From Oscillospiraceae bacterium (GTDB lineage: Bacteria > Bacillota > Clostridia > Oscillospirales > Ruminococcaceae), in contig JAGAKZ010000005.1 in NCBI GenBank assembly GCA_017848115.1, positions 1-42,236 of the forward strand: a stretch of 42,236 bases of DNA. Direction: 5' to 3'. Both the position numbers and the translations under genes were made by a program. The notes beneath the pieces are model-generated. The model ran no database searches. It was not told the origin of the DNA and saw nothing but the letters and a program-made list of their open reading frames with translations. Positions 7,558-16,738 of the stretch are shown here, piece by piece (position 1 is the first letter of the stretch; each line of letters begins with the position of its first letter).

Positions 7558-9735
7558 TTATGTCAAAGTATTTAAACGTGCCTTGTCTACAACAAATACA
7601 GGTTCATCAAGTGTCACATTCGAAATATTTTCCTTATCGGAGTAAAAATAAATCATAACAATATCACCGGTTTTAAGTTCATCTTTTTTTGTGCCTTCAA
7701 AAATTGTTTCAGTATCTGATACTGTAAATGATACTTTACCGTTACCTGTATTTATGGTAAATCTGTTATCAGCACATTCTGTAATAGTACCTGTTACACG
7801 ATGTGAATAGCCGGAATATTCTGATGAGATTCTTATATCTGATGTATCAACGTCTGTAAGTTTGCTTTTTGGAATGACAGCAACCATCATTCTGTAAGTA
7901 TTATCTGAAGTGCTTATGCTTGGAGTAAATGACTTGTATGTAATTTCAAGGTAGCGTTTCGGGTATTCAGAATGATTTATAGTGACAGATTTTACATATG
8001 CACTTGCACTTCCTGACATACCTCTTGACAAAGCTAAAATAACTGAATTTTCTTTAAATGTTTCTTCGGTGATAACGTCATAGATTGAATCATCGCTACC
8101 TTCTGTAGCTTCAACAAATTCGTCCCATGTTTCAAATGTTCGTGGTAAATCACCTTTTACTGTTCCCGAAAATGGTCTGTCGCATACAAACTGGTATTCT
8201 GAAGACATCATCACTATATCCTGAGGAATGTTTTCAAGAAGTTTTATTGCACGTACATCACTTATAATGGCAGGATCTATTTCGGCAATGTAAGGTGAAG
8301 CAGTTATTTCAAGTCTGTCACCGTTTTTAAGATCATCTAGTGATACATTAAAAAGTAAAGGCGGATTATTTTCGCTTACAGAAACAGAAGTCATGCCGTA
8401 ATCGTCAACATTAAATAAGAGATTATAATAACCGCTTTCTTCGTTCTTTGATATTGAATCTAAAGTTCCGGTATATTTTACAGGCAACACTTCGGTTGTC
8501 GGTTCTATCTGGTAAACATAATTATTTACATAAATGTTTTCTATTATATTCGGAGAGCAGATAACAATAACATTTTTACCCTCTGTAAGTTCTTGTTTGG
8601 TGATATTCTGGAGTTTGGTATAGTCGTACTGAAGAGGAACAGCAATAATTTTGTCATGAGTATCGAGTACGATCGTGTTGTTGTTCATTCCTTTTATTGT
8701 ACCTGTAAGTTTTATTGCAGGTTGTCGCAGAATTCCGTGTGTGTCTTTGTCATTTTTATATATTCGAGAGATCTTGTCAAGTTCTATAGGATATGACGGT
8801 TCGGATAAAAATTTATCCGTATACACGATTATTCTGCTACCGACAACAAATTCTTCGGGAGTTACAGCACAGTAATCAACAGCTTTTCCGGAAAGATTAA
8901 ATCTGAATAATCCTAAGTCACTTTCAAGAAGATATTCATTTTCGGATATTATCTTTACAATAGCCCCCTGGATAGGTATATCATTTTCGAGAACATCCGG
9001 AAGTCGTGATTCAAATCTGAAATTTTCAAGATCGGGAAGTTTATCTACAGGAACAGAAGCGGTTACTGTACGTATACGACGTTCGGCAACACGCACGACA
9101 GAATCTGCGTAAATATCTATATTCATATATAGCGTTGGTTCTGAGGTGGTAGTGTCAATAAAAATCGATGAAACGTCTGCTGTTTCCTTTCCGGTAGTTT
9201 CGATAATTTTTAAGAATATTATATTGTTTCTAAAATATTCTTCGGCGTTTTCTTCGGTTATGCCATAGTATTCTGAGATCTCTCCTGTAGTATCATATGA
9301 CTTTAATATATTATAATCATCTATAGACATAAGAGGATAATTAGTTTCATAAGTTGATGAAGTATTACGGTCACATATAAACTCTGAAAATTCATCATCT
9401 TCTATGACCGTTGACTGAGGCAAAACAGCATCAGATGTACCGGATTCGCCAAGCCTGATACCTTTTTCATGCATAACATACTGTTTGAAATGAGCCAGGT
9501 CTGCAATGTTTATATCATTGTCTTTTTTGACGTCTGCTTTTAACAACTGTTCATCGTCAAGCGTCAGATCGCCTATCAGATAAAGGGAGAGCATCGAAAG
9601 ATCTGAGATATCGGCTGTATTGTCACCGTTTATATCGCCATACATAATATCATAAGTCTCAGCGTTTGTCTGTAAAGAAAACGGAGAAAGAATGACTGCT
9701 GAAAACAGGACCGAGAGTAAAAATTTTTTGTTCAT
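7558..9735 (-). CDS. Secreted protein with an N-terminal dockerin and repeated unknown modules
   Basis: A 725-residue protein with signal peptide (1-25, cut near TNA|ET) and a dockerin at the N-terminus, residues 29-92: loops GDINGDNTADISDL and ADVKKDNDINIADL. The rest has no clear catalytic domain. Two alpha/beta modules (about 115-245 and 510-640) share an F-I/V-C-D-R opening and a V/A-x-V/I-P-x-x-K-L segment. Four small beta modules (about 252-325, 341-410, 418-500 and 645-718) share a x-G-x-I/L strand and an ELxxGDxVxI strand, resembling OB-like DUF3221 folds. The ribosome site AAGGAGGT sits 8 nt before the ATG. It follows the anti-sigma-like gene by 31 nt, suggesting that the sigma factor controls this secreted protein. 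The function is unknown. Confidence 0.75.
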   Translation of the reverse strand: MNKKFLLSVLFSAVILSPFSLQTNAETYDIMYGDINGDNTADISDLSMLSLYLIGDLTLDDEQLLKADVKKDNDINIADLAHFKQYVMHEKGIRLGESGTSDAVLPQSTVIEDDEFSEFICDRNTSSTYETNYPLMSIDDYNILKSYDTTGEISEYYGITEENAEEYFRNNIIFLKIIETTGKETADVSSIFIDTTTSEPTLYMNIDIYADSVVRVAERRIRTVTASVPVDKLPDLENFRFESRLPDVLENDIPIQGAIVKIISENEYLLESDLGLFRFNLSGKAVDYCAVTPEEFVVGSRIIVYTDKFLSEPSYPIELDKISRIYKNDKDTHGILRQPAIKLTGTIKGMNNNTIVLDTHDKIIAVPLQYDYTKLQNITKQELTEGKNVIVICSPNIIENIYVNNYVYQIEPTTEVLPVKYTGTLDSISKNEESGYYNLLFNVDDYGMTSVSVSENNPPLLFNVSLDDLKNGDRLEITASPYIAEIDPAIISDVRAIKLLENIPQDIVMMSSEYQFVCDRPFSGTVKGDLPRTFETWDEFVEATEGSDDSIYDVITEETFKENSVILALSRGMSGSASAYVKSVTINHSEYPKRYLEITYKSFTPSISTSDNTYRMMVAVIPKSKLTDVDTSDIRISSEYSGYSHRVTGTITECADNRFTINTGNGKVSFTVSDTETIFEGTKKDELKTGDIVMIYFYSDKENISNVTLDEPVFVVDKARLNTLT

Positions 9736-9766
9736 AAACTATGACCTCCTTGTTATGTGTATATAA

Positions 9767-10945
9767 TCAACTAATAGGTGTTAGTACAGCAGGCAGTCCG
9801 TTTTCGTATAATTCTTTTGGAGAAATTATACCCGAATTCAGTACTGTACGTAACGAATATGTTATTGTTTTATTTTCATAAGTTACTATTATTCTGTATC
9901 TGCTCACAAAGTATACCGTATAGATATATTTTTCATCTGAAAATGAAAATGTATCAAGACCAGTGTTTGGATTATCAGAGTCTTCCATGAAGTAGATAGA
10001 AAAAGATTTTATTGGTGCCGGTGGGGAAGCGGCAACATTATTATTACCACTCGGTTTTTTTGGCGTGGTTACCTGAACATTCTGTTCTGGTGTAGGATTT
10101 GTTGTAACCGGTAGCGGACTACTGCATGGTTGATCCGAAAGAACAGGAGATTCGATGCTGGTTTCCGGAGGAGTTGGTATGGTACAATCAGAAGTGTTGG
10201 CTGCAGTCGGGTACATTTGTGTTTTTGCTGTTGTAGTTACCGGGATTGCCACAGTAGTTGTTGATGGTCTGGTAGCGGATGTTGATTCGATAAAAATATC
10301 GGTATCGGCGTATCCGGTTGTGGTATGTTCTGTTTTGAGTGTAGTAGTTGTAATAGTGGTAGCCAGCTGTATACTTGTGTCCGGTACAGTTTTTTCAGTT
10401 GTTTTGGATATTGTTGTCTTGTCTGTAGTTACATCACTGTCGATTTCATGATTTATATCGGTACTCTGACTTTCTGATATCGTAAGTGACGGTGTTGTCA
10501 TATACGATATGACTGAAGATGTATCGATATTTTCGGATAAGGCAGTATCTGATTGAAGTTCCTGTGTAAAAGTCGTATCTATCGTACCTGTTGGTGTTCC
10601 TGTATCGGTAAAATAGATTTCTGTTTTAGGTATAGCGGTCGTGGTATCAGTTGTTGTATACGTAACAGACTCCGAAAATGGTGTAGTTTTTTTATGAGAT
10701 ACGACTGTTGTTATTTCAGCAATAGGTTTATTCTGTGGGTCTAAAGGATTAAGACTGTTTGTATACTTTACGGTCACAACAGGCAAGGCAAGTATTGCGG
10801 CGGCAACGGCTGATTTCAAAATGATTTTAAATGATATTGTTTTTTTTCTTATTTTATTTTCAATACTCTTAAAATTATCAGGAGCCATATTGTCAAACTC
10901 ATTTCTGATACTTTCAAGTATTTCTTTTTCAGTCATTTTTTCCAC
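9767..10945 (-). CDS. Membrane protein, probable anti-sigma factor with Ser/Thr-rich outer region
   Basis: A 392-residue single-pass protein. Residues 1-36 are charged and cytosolic (EKEILESIRNEFDNM...), residues 38-58 are hydrophobic, and about 70-310 are extremely Thr/Ser-rich, like a wall-spanning or glycosylated stalk. A folded 75-residue domain (IKSFSIYFMED... to the end) lies outside. The start overlaps the sigma gene's end by 17 bp, so the two are translationally coupled. The cytosolic-segment, TM and outer-sensor plan and the position after an ECF sigma gene match anti-sigma factors; the polysaccharide-sensing RsgI proteins of cellulolytic Clostridia are an analogy, not shown homologues. 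What the outer domain senses cannot be read from sequence. Confidence 0.65.
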   Translation of the reverse strand: MEKMTEKEILESIRNEFDNMAPDNFKSIENKIRKKTISFKIILKSAVAAAILALPVVTVKYTNSLNPLDPQNKPIAEITTVVSHKKTTPFSESVTYTTTDTTTAIPKTEIYFTDTGTPTGTIDTTFTQELQSDTALSENIDTSSVISYMTTPSLTISESQSTDINHEIDSDVTTDKTTISKTTEKTVPDTSIQLATTITTTTLKTEHTTTGYADTDIFIESTSATRPSTTTVAIPVTTTAKTQMYPTAANTSDCTIPTPPETSIESPVLSDQPCSSPLPVTTNPTPEQNVQVTTPKKPSGNNNVAASPPAPIKSFSIYFMEDSDNPNTGLDTFSFSDEKYIYTVYFVSRYRIIVTYENKTITYSLRTVLNSGIISPKELYENGLPAVLTPIS

Positions 10946-11453
10946 CTCCGCTCAGTTTCATAAGTTTTTTTATTGCGTTTCTGTATTTCCATCTTACAGT
11001 AGAGCATGGCAATGAGAGAACTTCTGCTATCTCTGCATGAGAAAATCCATGAGAGTACATAACAACTATCTTGCACTCTGCATCTTTAAGATTTGAAAGC
11101 ATAGATTTTATCATTTCTGTATTTGCAGTACTTTCAAAGTTTTCATTATAGCTTATATTTTCATCAAGTTCCAGATTTATTTTATTTTTCTTTATGCAGT
11201 TTATAGACAGATTTTTTGCGATAGTCATTATCCATGCTTTAGGATTGTTTTCACTATATGTATTGCACTTTTTCCACACAGTCAGAAATGTATCCTGAAC
11301 TATATCTTCTGAGTCACTGTGAGATTTGGTATATGTAAATGCCAGGCCGTAAACACAGTTTTTCATAGCAGAATATATTTCTTCGAGTGCGGTCATGTCT
11401 TTTTCTTTTATTCTCCGGAGTAGATCGTTAAGGTTGCTATTTTCCAAAAACAT
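10929..11453 (-). CDS. ECF-family RNA polymerase sigma factor
   Basis: A roughly 174-residue sigma-70-family protein. Region 2 has DSEDIVQDTFLTVWKK and the AWIMTIAKN segment; region 4 has the helix-turn-helix FSHAEIAEVLSLPCSTVRWKYRNAIKKL. There is no region 1 or 3, typical of ECF (group 4) factors that read cell-surface signals. It is first in a minus-strand operon with the anti-sigma-like gene and the N-terminal-dockerin protein. Start choice is unclear: GTG 11456 and ATG 11453 lie within or right after the GAGGTG ribosome site, and the in-frame TTG at 11447 has the best spacing. It likely regulates its own operon. The upstream 11461-11620 is AT-rich with no convincing consensus promoter, as expected for an ECF-driven promoter. 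Confidence 0.9.
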   Translation of the reverse strand: MFLENSNLNDLLRRIKEKDMTALEEIYSAMKNCVYGLAFTYTKSHSDSEDIVQDTFLTVWKKCNTYSENNPKAWIMTIAKNLSINCIKKNKINLELDENISYNENFESTANTEMIKSMLSNLKDAECKIVVMYSHGFSHAEIAEVLSLPCSTVRWKYRNAIKKLMKLSGGGKND

Positions 11454-11625
11454 CACCTCGTTTGAAAGCTTTCATAAGTATAACAATTCAGAAGCCCGAA
11501 ATGTTGGATTTTTTCAAAAATTTTTTAAGTTTGTGGAAAAACACAATTTTTACGTGTAATATATGTTTATTATACATAATTTTTCTGAAAAATTCAAGGT
11601 GAAAATGGAATTTGCAAAATAAGAC

Positions 11626-11666
11626 ACAAAACTACGACACCTTTAAATGGGATGCCGTAGTTTTGT
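11626..11666 (-). terminator. Hairpin after the FtsX-type permease gene
   Basis: An 11-bp perfect stem (11626-11636 with 11656-11666) lying directly after the permease stop at 11670. The following T-rich tract on the minus strand is weak, so it may work mainly as an mRNA 3' stabiliser. Confidence 0.55.
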
Positions 11667-11669
11667 AAG

Positions 11670-14369
11670 TTATATATTTTCGTTTTTAAGTGTTTCTATT
11701 GTATTGTCTTTTTTTATTTTCTGCATCGAGTACATCATAGTTATAAATACTATTGAAAATACTGAAAGTACAGAGATGATAACAGCACTCCACGGGAAAA
11801 TAAAATCTGTTAAAATACTGTCTGCGACAATATTGTTTATAAAATATGTCATTATAAATGAAACAGGCAGTCCGTACATCAGAGCTTTTGTTCCGTAAAG
11901 CAGACATTCATAATTCATCATCTTATTAAATCCCTTGTTTGTCATACCTACAGAGCGGAGCATTGCAAATTCACGTCTGCGGAGTATTACGTTTGTAGAA
12001 ATTGTGTTAAATACATTTGCTACTGCGATAAGTGATATCATTATAATAAATCCGTATGCAAAAACCTTTATAACAGACACCATACTGCGTTCCTGTTCTA
12101 CATTTTCTGCGTAGTCATGGAGGTAATCGTCTGAAAATCCGTTTTCTTCCAAAAGTTTTGAAAGTGCGTTAAAGCAGGCTTTATGATCTGAAGCTGTTAT
12201 TTTGTAATTGTAGTCAGAGTAACTTGAAAAACCTGATGTGATATTTTCAAATATGTGATTTCTCATGCTTTCAGGGTATATAAGCGAAATTGGTTCGCCC
12301 GAATCGGATATGAAGTACGGACGTTCGTGTATTGTTTTTCCCGATTTTAATGTAGTTTTTGCGAGCGCTTCTTCCTTTGTAAGTTTCATGATATCATCGG
12401 AGTCATTTATATTTCTGTATATGTAAAAATATTCTCCGTGTTCATCATATTCAAAATCAATGCATATATATCCGTCTATAGTTTTTGGAAAATCCATAGA
12501 TACATCAAAATTATCAGAGTTTATATATTTTATCTCAACAAGTTTTTCGTTTTCAATATCATAGTATTCACTGTCGTCTATGGTAACAGCGAGAGGAGAA
12601 GAAGTATCGCTGAATTTTTCTTTATCAAGGTTGTACTCATCAAGTAAACTGTCAAATGAATGTTCATCGATAAAGTAAACAGATGCAGGTATTTCGGTTT
12701 CAGAGTTGCTGTCTGCTTTTTGGACACGGGAAAGTGCGTCATCTGTCAGATGTTCTGGTGATATGCCTGCGGTTTTTGTAACACGGAATGCGTAGGCAAC
12801 TTTGTCCACTGTTTCTTCTTTTTTTATCATTTCAAGAAGTTCTTCAGGGGTGATTTCTTTAAAATTATTTACGTATGCAGAGTATGATATATCATATCCG
12901 TATGTTGCAAATCCAAGTTCTGATGTTTTTATCAGACATTCGCAAAAAGCAGATGCCGAGATAAAGAGTACTATGCTCATAAAGAGGCTTAAAACTGTGG
13001 AGCGGTATTTTTTCTTGTTTCTTTTGAAATATTTATGAGCAAGTGTTCCGGGAAGACCAAATATTTTTGAGATAAGAGCAGGAGTTTTTATTTCTTTTTT
13101 AGTGTTTTTAATATCCATGTTCTGTCTGATAGCCTGTATAGCAGAAACTTTTACAGCTCTTTTTGAAGGTATCCATGCAGAAATAAGTATAGTAACAAGT
13201 GCTATTACACAAGCTGAAAGTATTGCCTGCCATGATACAGATAAATCCAGAGATATCGGTAACATAGCAAATGAATCAATTGTTTTGCTGATAGATTTGA
13301 GTGTTATTCCTATACCGATAATTCCTACTATTATACCTGCCGGAATGCCGACAGCACTTACTGTGAGTGCTTCAAAAAGTACAGTGCTTTTTATCTGTTT
13401 TTTAGTAGCACCAAGAGAAGAAAGGAGACCTGACTGTTTTGTTCTTTCCGATACTGAAATGGAGAAAGCGTTATATATAAGAGAAACAGAACCAAAAATT
13501 ACAAGTATGATAACTATTGTAGCGAAGCCGTAAAGCAGAGAATAAAATCCGTCAAAATTTGATACGCCGAGAATCATAAGAAGTGTGTCGTTTTCGACAT
13601 ATGCCACATCTGTACCGATTTGTGCAAGTTCTGAGGTGAAAGTATATGTTTCTTTTGGTTTTTTCATATTAAAATATATATCGTATCTGTCTGACGCTGT
13701 TTTGTCATCGAGTGTCAGGGCTGTATATCCGGGAGCAGAATATTCTTCAAATACAGGTCTTTCATAAAATCCCGAAACTGTATAAGTATGTGAGCGCAGA
13801 TCAGTAAGTATCTCTGTTTCTGAGATATCAGTGTCTTCGGAATCAATTAAAAAAGGATTAAACTGACCAAGTTCGTATCCGTCTGAAGTAATACGTTTTC
13901 CAGTATCGAGCGTAATTGTATCTCCTTCTTTATAGTGAACATTTCCGTTAGTTGCTAAGTGTTCGGGCAGAAGTATCTCATTGCTGTTTTCTGGATAGTG
14001 ACCTGAAATAATATGTACAGGCATTACATCTTCAAAGTTATCGCTTGTACCGAGAATGTACAGATAAGGTTTGTATTCATTTTCGCTTTCTATATCTGCA
14101 TATCCGATTTGTTGACCGTATACATAGCTTTCTATTTTATCCGATGATGAAACTGTATCGAGTATTGATTTGTCTGCATTTATATTTCCGCCGTGCCAAC
14201 TGCCTTCAGTGTAGCTTATATTTTCATAAGCATAATCTGAAATACTTGAAACAGAGGTTGTAACAGCACATATAAGTGCCGTTGAAAGCATAACTCCTAT
14301 AATAGTAACAAGTGTACGCATTTTATTTTTTTTGAGTGATTCGAGAGTTATTTTATTAAAAACGTTCAT
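11670..14369 (-). CDS. ABC transporter permease, FtsX/MacB type, two-module
   Basis: An 899-residue membrane protein. The N-terminus, SLKKNKMRTLVTIIGVMLSTALI, is the standard entry helix of FtsX-type permeases, followed by a large outer domain (about 45-270). A block of three membrane helices then carries the ERTKQSGLLSSLGATKKQI segment that contacts the ATPase. A second entry helix (about 450-475), outer domain and C-terminal block with ERRREFAMLRSVGMT-type sequence (here LRRREFAMLRSVGMT) complete the duplicate. Such permeases export peptides or sense antimicrobials and cell-wall stress. The partner ATPase gene normally lies next to it but is not present on either side. GAGGTG precedes the ATG by 8 nt. 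The substrate is unknown. Confidence 0.88.
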   Translation of the reverse strand: MNVFNKITLESLKKNKMRTLVTIIGVMLSTALICAVTTSVSSISDYAYENISYTEGSWHGGNINADKSILDTVSSSDKIESYVYGQQIGYADIESENEYKPYLYILGTSDNFEDVMPVHIISGHYPENSNEILLPEHLATNGNVHYKEGDTITLDTGKRITSDGYELGQFNPFLIDSEDTDISETEILTDLRSHTYTVSGFYERPVFEEYSAPGYTALTLDDKTASDRYDIYFNMKKPKETYTFTSELAQIGTDVAYVENDTLLMILGVSNFDGFYSLLYGFATIVIILVIFGSVSLIYNAFSISVSERTKQSGLLSSLGATKKQIKSTVLFEALTVSAVGIPAGIIVGIIGIGITLKSISKTIDSFAMLPISLDLSVSWQAILSACVIALVTILISAWIPSKRAVKVSAIQAIRQNMDIKNTKKEIKTPALISKIFGLPGTLAHKYFKRNKKKYRSTVLSLFMSIVLFISASAFCECLIKTSELGFATYGYDISYSAYVNNFKEITPEELLEMIKKEETVDKVAYAFRVTKTAGISPEHLTDDALSRVQKADSNSETEIPASVYFIDEHSFDSLLDEYNLDKEKFSDTSSPLAVTIDDSEYYDIENEKLVEIKYINSDNFDVSMDFPKTIDGYICIDFEYDEHGEYFYIYRNINDSDDIMKLTKEEALAKTTLKSGKTIHERPYFISDSGEPISLIYPESMRNHIFENITSGFSSYSDYNYKITASDHKACFNALSKLLEENGFSDDYLHDYAENVEQERSMVSVIKVFAYGFIIMISLIAVANVFNTISTNVILRRREFAMLRSVGMTNKGFNKMMNYECLLYGTKALMYGLPVSFIMTYFINNIVADSILTDFIFPWSAVIISVLSVFSIVFITMMYSMQKIKKDNTIETLKNENI

Positions 14370-14504
14370 TTGTATTTCACCTCATAATATTTTTTATGTT
14401 TTTTCGTTACGTGCTTTCCGGAATGATTTTATTATATCATATAAAAGTGACTATGCAGTGACTGTAAAATAACAAAAATGTCATTTTAGAATTAAGCAGA
14501 AAGA

Positions 14505-14533
14505 TAGACAATTGTTAATTTGTATGGTATAAT
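14505..14533 (+). promoter_or_regulatory. Sigma-A-type promoter of the BspA-like gene
   Basis: TAGACA at 14505-14510, 17-nt spacer, TATAAT at 14528-14533 with an extended TGG. It lies in the 212-nt divergent region between the permease and the leucine-rich-repeat gene. Confidence 0.6.
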
Positions 14534-14581
14534 AAAACAAATTGCTGAAATATATATATAAATAAAATGAGGTGTTTTTTT

Positions 14582-15875
14582 ATGGAGTGTATAGTAGAAA
14601 AAGAGAAAAACGAACTTGTTATTGTTAATGATGGTGAAAGTATAAGTGTGTATGTTGATGGTATAGATTATGCTTGGATTGAAAAAGAAGAGTATGTCTA
14701 TGCAGAGAGTCTGGATGAAAATATGACAGAAACAAGATTTCTGTTTGATAAATATGGGAATAAAGTATATTCGGCTGTATTGGAAAGTGATACAGTGGAT
14801 TTTTATGATACAGAAATAATTCTTGACGGAAATATACTTATGCTTGATTATTTTTCTATAGATAAAAAATTATTAGTACTTATTGAAGAAAGCCGTGATG
14901 ATGGCAGTAAAAAGAGATATATAAATATTTATGACAAATATCGTGGTTTGGTAAAGACTGTAGAAGAACCATATGATATAATCATTCCGTCTGAAATAGG
15001 CGGATATATCGTAAATGAAATAAGAGGTAACATCTTTTACAGAGCCGATATAGATGTTGTTGAGATTCCGGGTTCAATCAAAAAAATAAAAGGTGAATGT
15101 TTTCGTCAGAGCAAAGTCAAAGAGATTATTATTGCCGATGGGATAAAAGAGATTGAGAGTGGTTTTGCTTTTTCATGTCAGGAACTTGTTGCAGTGCAGA
15201 TTAATTGTTCCTGAAGGAACAAAAGGGTGTTATTTTCCCGAATGCATTGATGTGAAGTATTCTGACGGAAAAAAATATAATGGATATCTAACATTAAAAA
15301 GCTGTGATGATAACAAAACAGTTTTGTATCTTAATGGAAGTATTCTGCCTTCATATTCGGTAGCATACAGTACAAGAACACTTGAAATAAAATCAGATAG
15401 TCCTGTGAGGTTTGAAAAATATGCTGTATGTATAAGAGAACTGGAGAGTGTTTCCGTTGAAAGATGGGAAAATGTTTATCATAGCAGTATTCCGTGTTCA
15501 GAAATATTTTCTGTTTGCTGTACCAATTTGCATCGTATTGAAATATCCGGTAAACATGTATATATACCGTCTGAAAATATGATAGGGTACAGACTTCATC
15601 AAAAATTATTGAAAGCATTTTTTATTCACAAAAAAAATGACGAATATCTTTATTGGTTTGACTGTACTGTTGTTGACGCTTTGTTTTCAGATAACAATAT
15701 AAGTCAGAAAATAAAGATAATTGTAGCCTGTGATGTTTTACGCAGTACAGAGTCTTTGTTTGAAGATATTTCTGTATACCAAAAATATTTGCAGACTCAT
15801 AAAAGATATGCCTTGATATTATGTGATACACTGCCTGATGAATATGCAGAATTTCTTATAGAGTTTCTGTTATGA
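14582..15875 (+). pseudogene. BspA-like leucine-rich-repeat protein gene, frameshifted
   Basis: Two overlapping frames together read as one protein. The first part starts at ATG 14582, 7 nt after GAGGTG (14569-14574; the ATG at 14567 is inside that site). Its end has the BspA-type repeat pattern: DVVEIPGSIKKIKGECF and VKEIIIADGIKEIESGFAF. It then stops at 15214, while the +1 frame continues the repeat as IVPEGTKGCYFPE around 15200 and stays open to 15875. The break falls near 15190-15213, beside a small hairpin (GTTCC-TGAA-GGAAC). The second half (about 215 residues) has no recognised motif. The intact product would be about 430 residues, cytosolic, with no signal peptide. A real mutation and a sequencing error are both possible. 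Confidence 0.65.
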
Positions 15876-15931
15876 TTGATATGATAACAAAAACGCCACA
15901 GCTTTAATGCGATAGTCGTATAGAAGTATTA

Positions 15932-15967
15932 AAAGCCACTTTTGATGTTGATGTCAAAAGTGGCTTT
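15932..15967 (+). terminator. Hairpin terminator before the accessory island
   Basis: A 14-bp perfect stem (15932-15945 with 15954-15967), 8-nt loop. Its right arm forms the first bases of the 74-bp repeat, so the repeat copy at 16738 carries only half of it. Confidence 0.65.
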
Positions 15968-16032
15968 GCGTTACTTATGTCATTGACTTAATATGTCATC
16001 CGTGCTATAATTAACTGAACGATAAATTTGAA
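15959..16032 (+). repeat. 74-bp direct repeat, copy 1, carrying a promoter
   Basis: Matches 16738-16811 with a single difference (a/c near the centre-right). It contains TTGACT at 15983-15988, 17-nt spacer and TATAAT at 16006-16011, an almost perfect sigma-A promoter, and ends just before the ribosome site of the next gene. Confidence 0.9.
15983..16011 (+). promoter_or_regulatory. Near-consensus sigma-A promoter in repeat copy 1
   Basis: TTGACT-N17-TATAAT. It starts about 40 nt before the ATG at 16050. Confidence 0.8.
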
Positions 16033-16049
16033 GTTTATAGAGGTAATGT

Positions 16050-16523
16050 ATGAAATATGCAAAGGAAGAGGTAAAAATAGAAGGGGTGAAAACATATATT
16101 TTTACCCCTGAAAATGCGAAACTCCTGCTGTCCGACACCAATCTCATGGGGGAATTAAATTTGCCCAATGTTTATGTGGAAGCTTTTCAGTACAACATTG
16201 ACGTAGCAGAACAACATTTTGATAAACATCTGTTTCCAACGATATTTCTCTACAAAGGTCGTTGGTATTCTTCTCTTTGTATCCAAATTGGTGAAAGCTA
16301 TACCGATGTAAAATATCATGAAAAATGGCTTTGCCGCAGGTGCTTTGAAACAATAGCCGAACATATTTTAATTCCAGGGGAAGATAACCATATTTTCTTT
16401 CCAGTTGGGTGGCATCGCAGATATTCATCTGCCTTTCATTTCATGCGATGTAAAAAATGTAGTGAACGTACAGATAGGGATATGCTGACGGAAGAAGAAT
16501 TTCAAATAAACATTGAGAGATAA
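16050..16523 (+). CDS. Hypothetical protein with two CxxC pairs
   Basis: I do not recognise this 157-residue protein. It has no signal peptide or membrane segment. It contains WLCRRCFE (about residue 93) and MRCKKCSE (about 133), two Cys-x-x-Cys pairs about 40 residues apart that could bind one zinc ion. The rest is aromatic-rich. The ATG follows AGAGGTA. It is the only gene between two promoter-bearing 74-bp repeats and has its own terminator at 16578, so it behaves as a self-contained cassette. Neighbouring mobilisation-like debris hints at acquisition by transfer. Confidence 0.6.
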   Translation: MKYAKEEVKIEGVKTYIFTPENAKLLLSDTNLMGELNLPNVYVEAFQYNIDVAEQHFDKHLFPTIFLYKGRWYSSLCIQIGESYTDVKYHEKWLCRRCFETIAEHILIPGEDNHIFFPVGWHRRYSSAFHFMRCKKCSERTDRDMLTEEEFQINIER

Positions 16524-16577
16524 TTGCAATTTATAGAGAACCGTAAACTTTCAGTTTTACGCATATTATGAATTTAT

Positions 16578-16617
16578 AACAGCCTTATCCACTATGTGTG
16601 TGGATAGGGCTGTTTTT
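16578..16617 (+). terminator. Rho-independent terminator
   Basis: A 15-bp stem (16578-16592 with 16600-16614, one G-T pair) followed by TTTTT. This compact type of terminator is common at the end of genes in conjugative elements. Confidence 0.85.
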
Positions 16618-16632
16618 GAGGTTATGGGGCGA

Positions 16633-16738
16633 TTATCTCGCCCCTTTATCTCTGCTTCGGTAAGGTCGGTTGGCGTTCTGCCTGTCAGTTTTTTTCTGAT
16701 ACCGCTGTAGCTTTTCGTGCATGGTTTCGGCTTTTGGA
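16633..16738 (-). pseudogene. Possible remnant of a mobilisation (relaxase-like) gene C-terminus
   Basis: On the minus strand an open frame of about 34 codons (AETMHEKLQRYQKKTDRQNA..., ending KGAR-stop at 16635) is cut at its upstream end exactly where the second 74-bp repeat begins. The charged, Gln/Lys-rich sequence and higher GC resemble C-termini of mobilisation proteins from Firmicutes elements. It is too short for a firm identity. The rest of 16524-16832, 309 nt, holds only the terminator, this relic and repeat copy 2. Confidence 0.35.

Noticed and set aside
10155-10451. A Val-rich plus-strand frame of 98 codons
   Set aside because: It is the reverse of the Ser/Thr-rich stalk of the anti-sigma-like gene.
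13102-13533. A 143-codon plus-strand frame inside the permease gene
   Set aside because: It is antisense to a permease region with clear membrane and FtsX motifs; no ribosome site.
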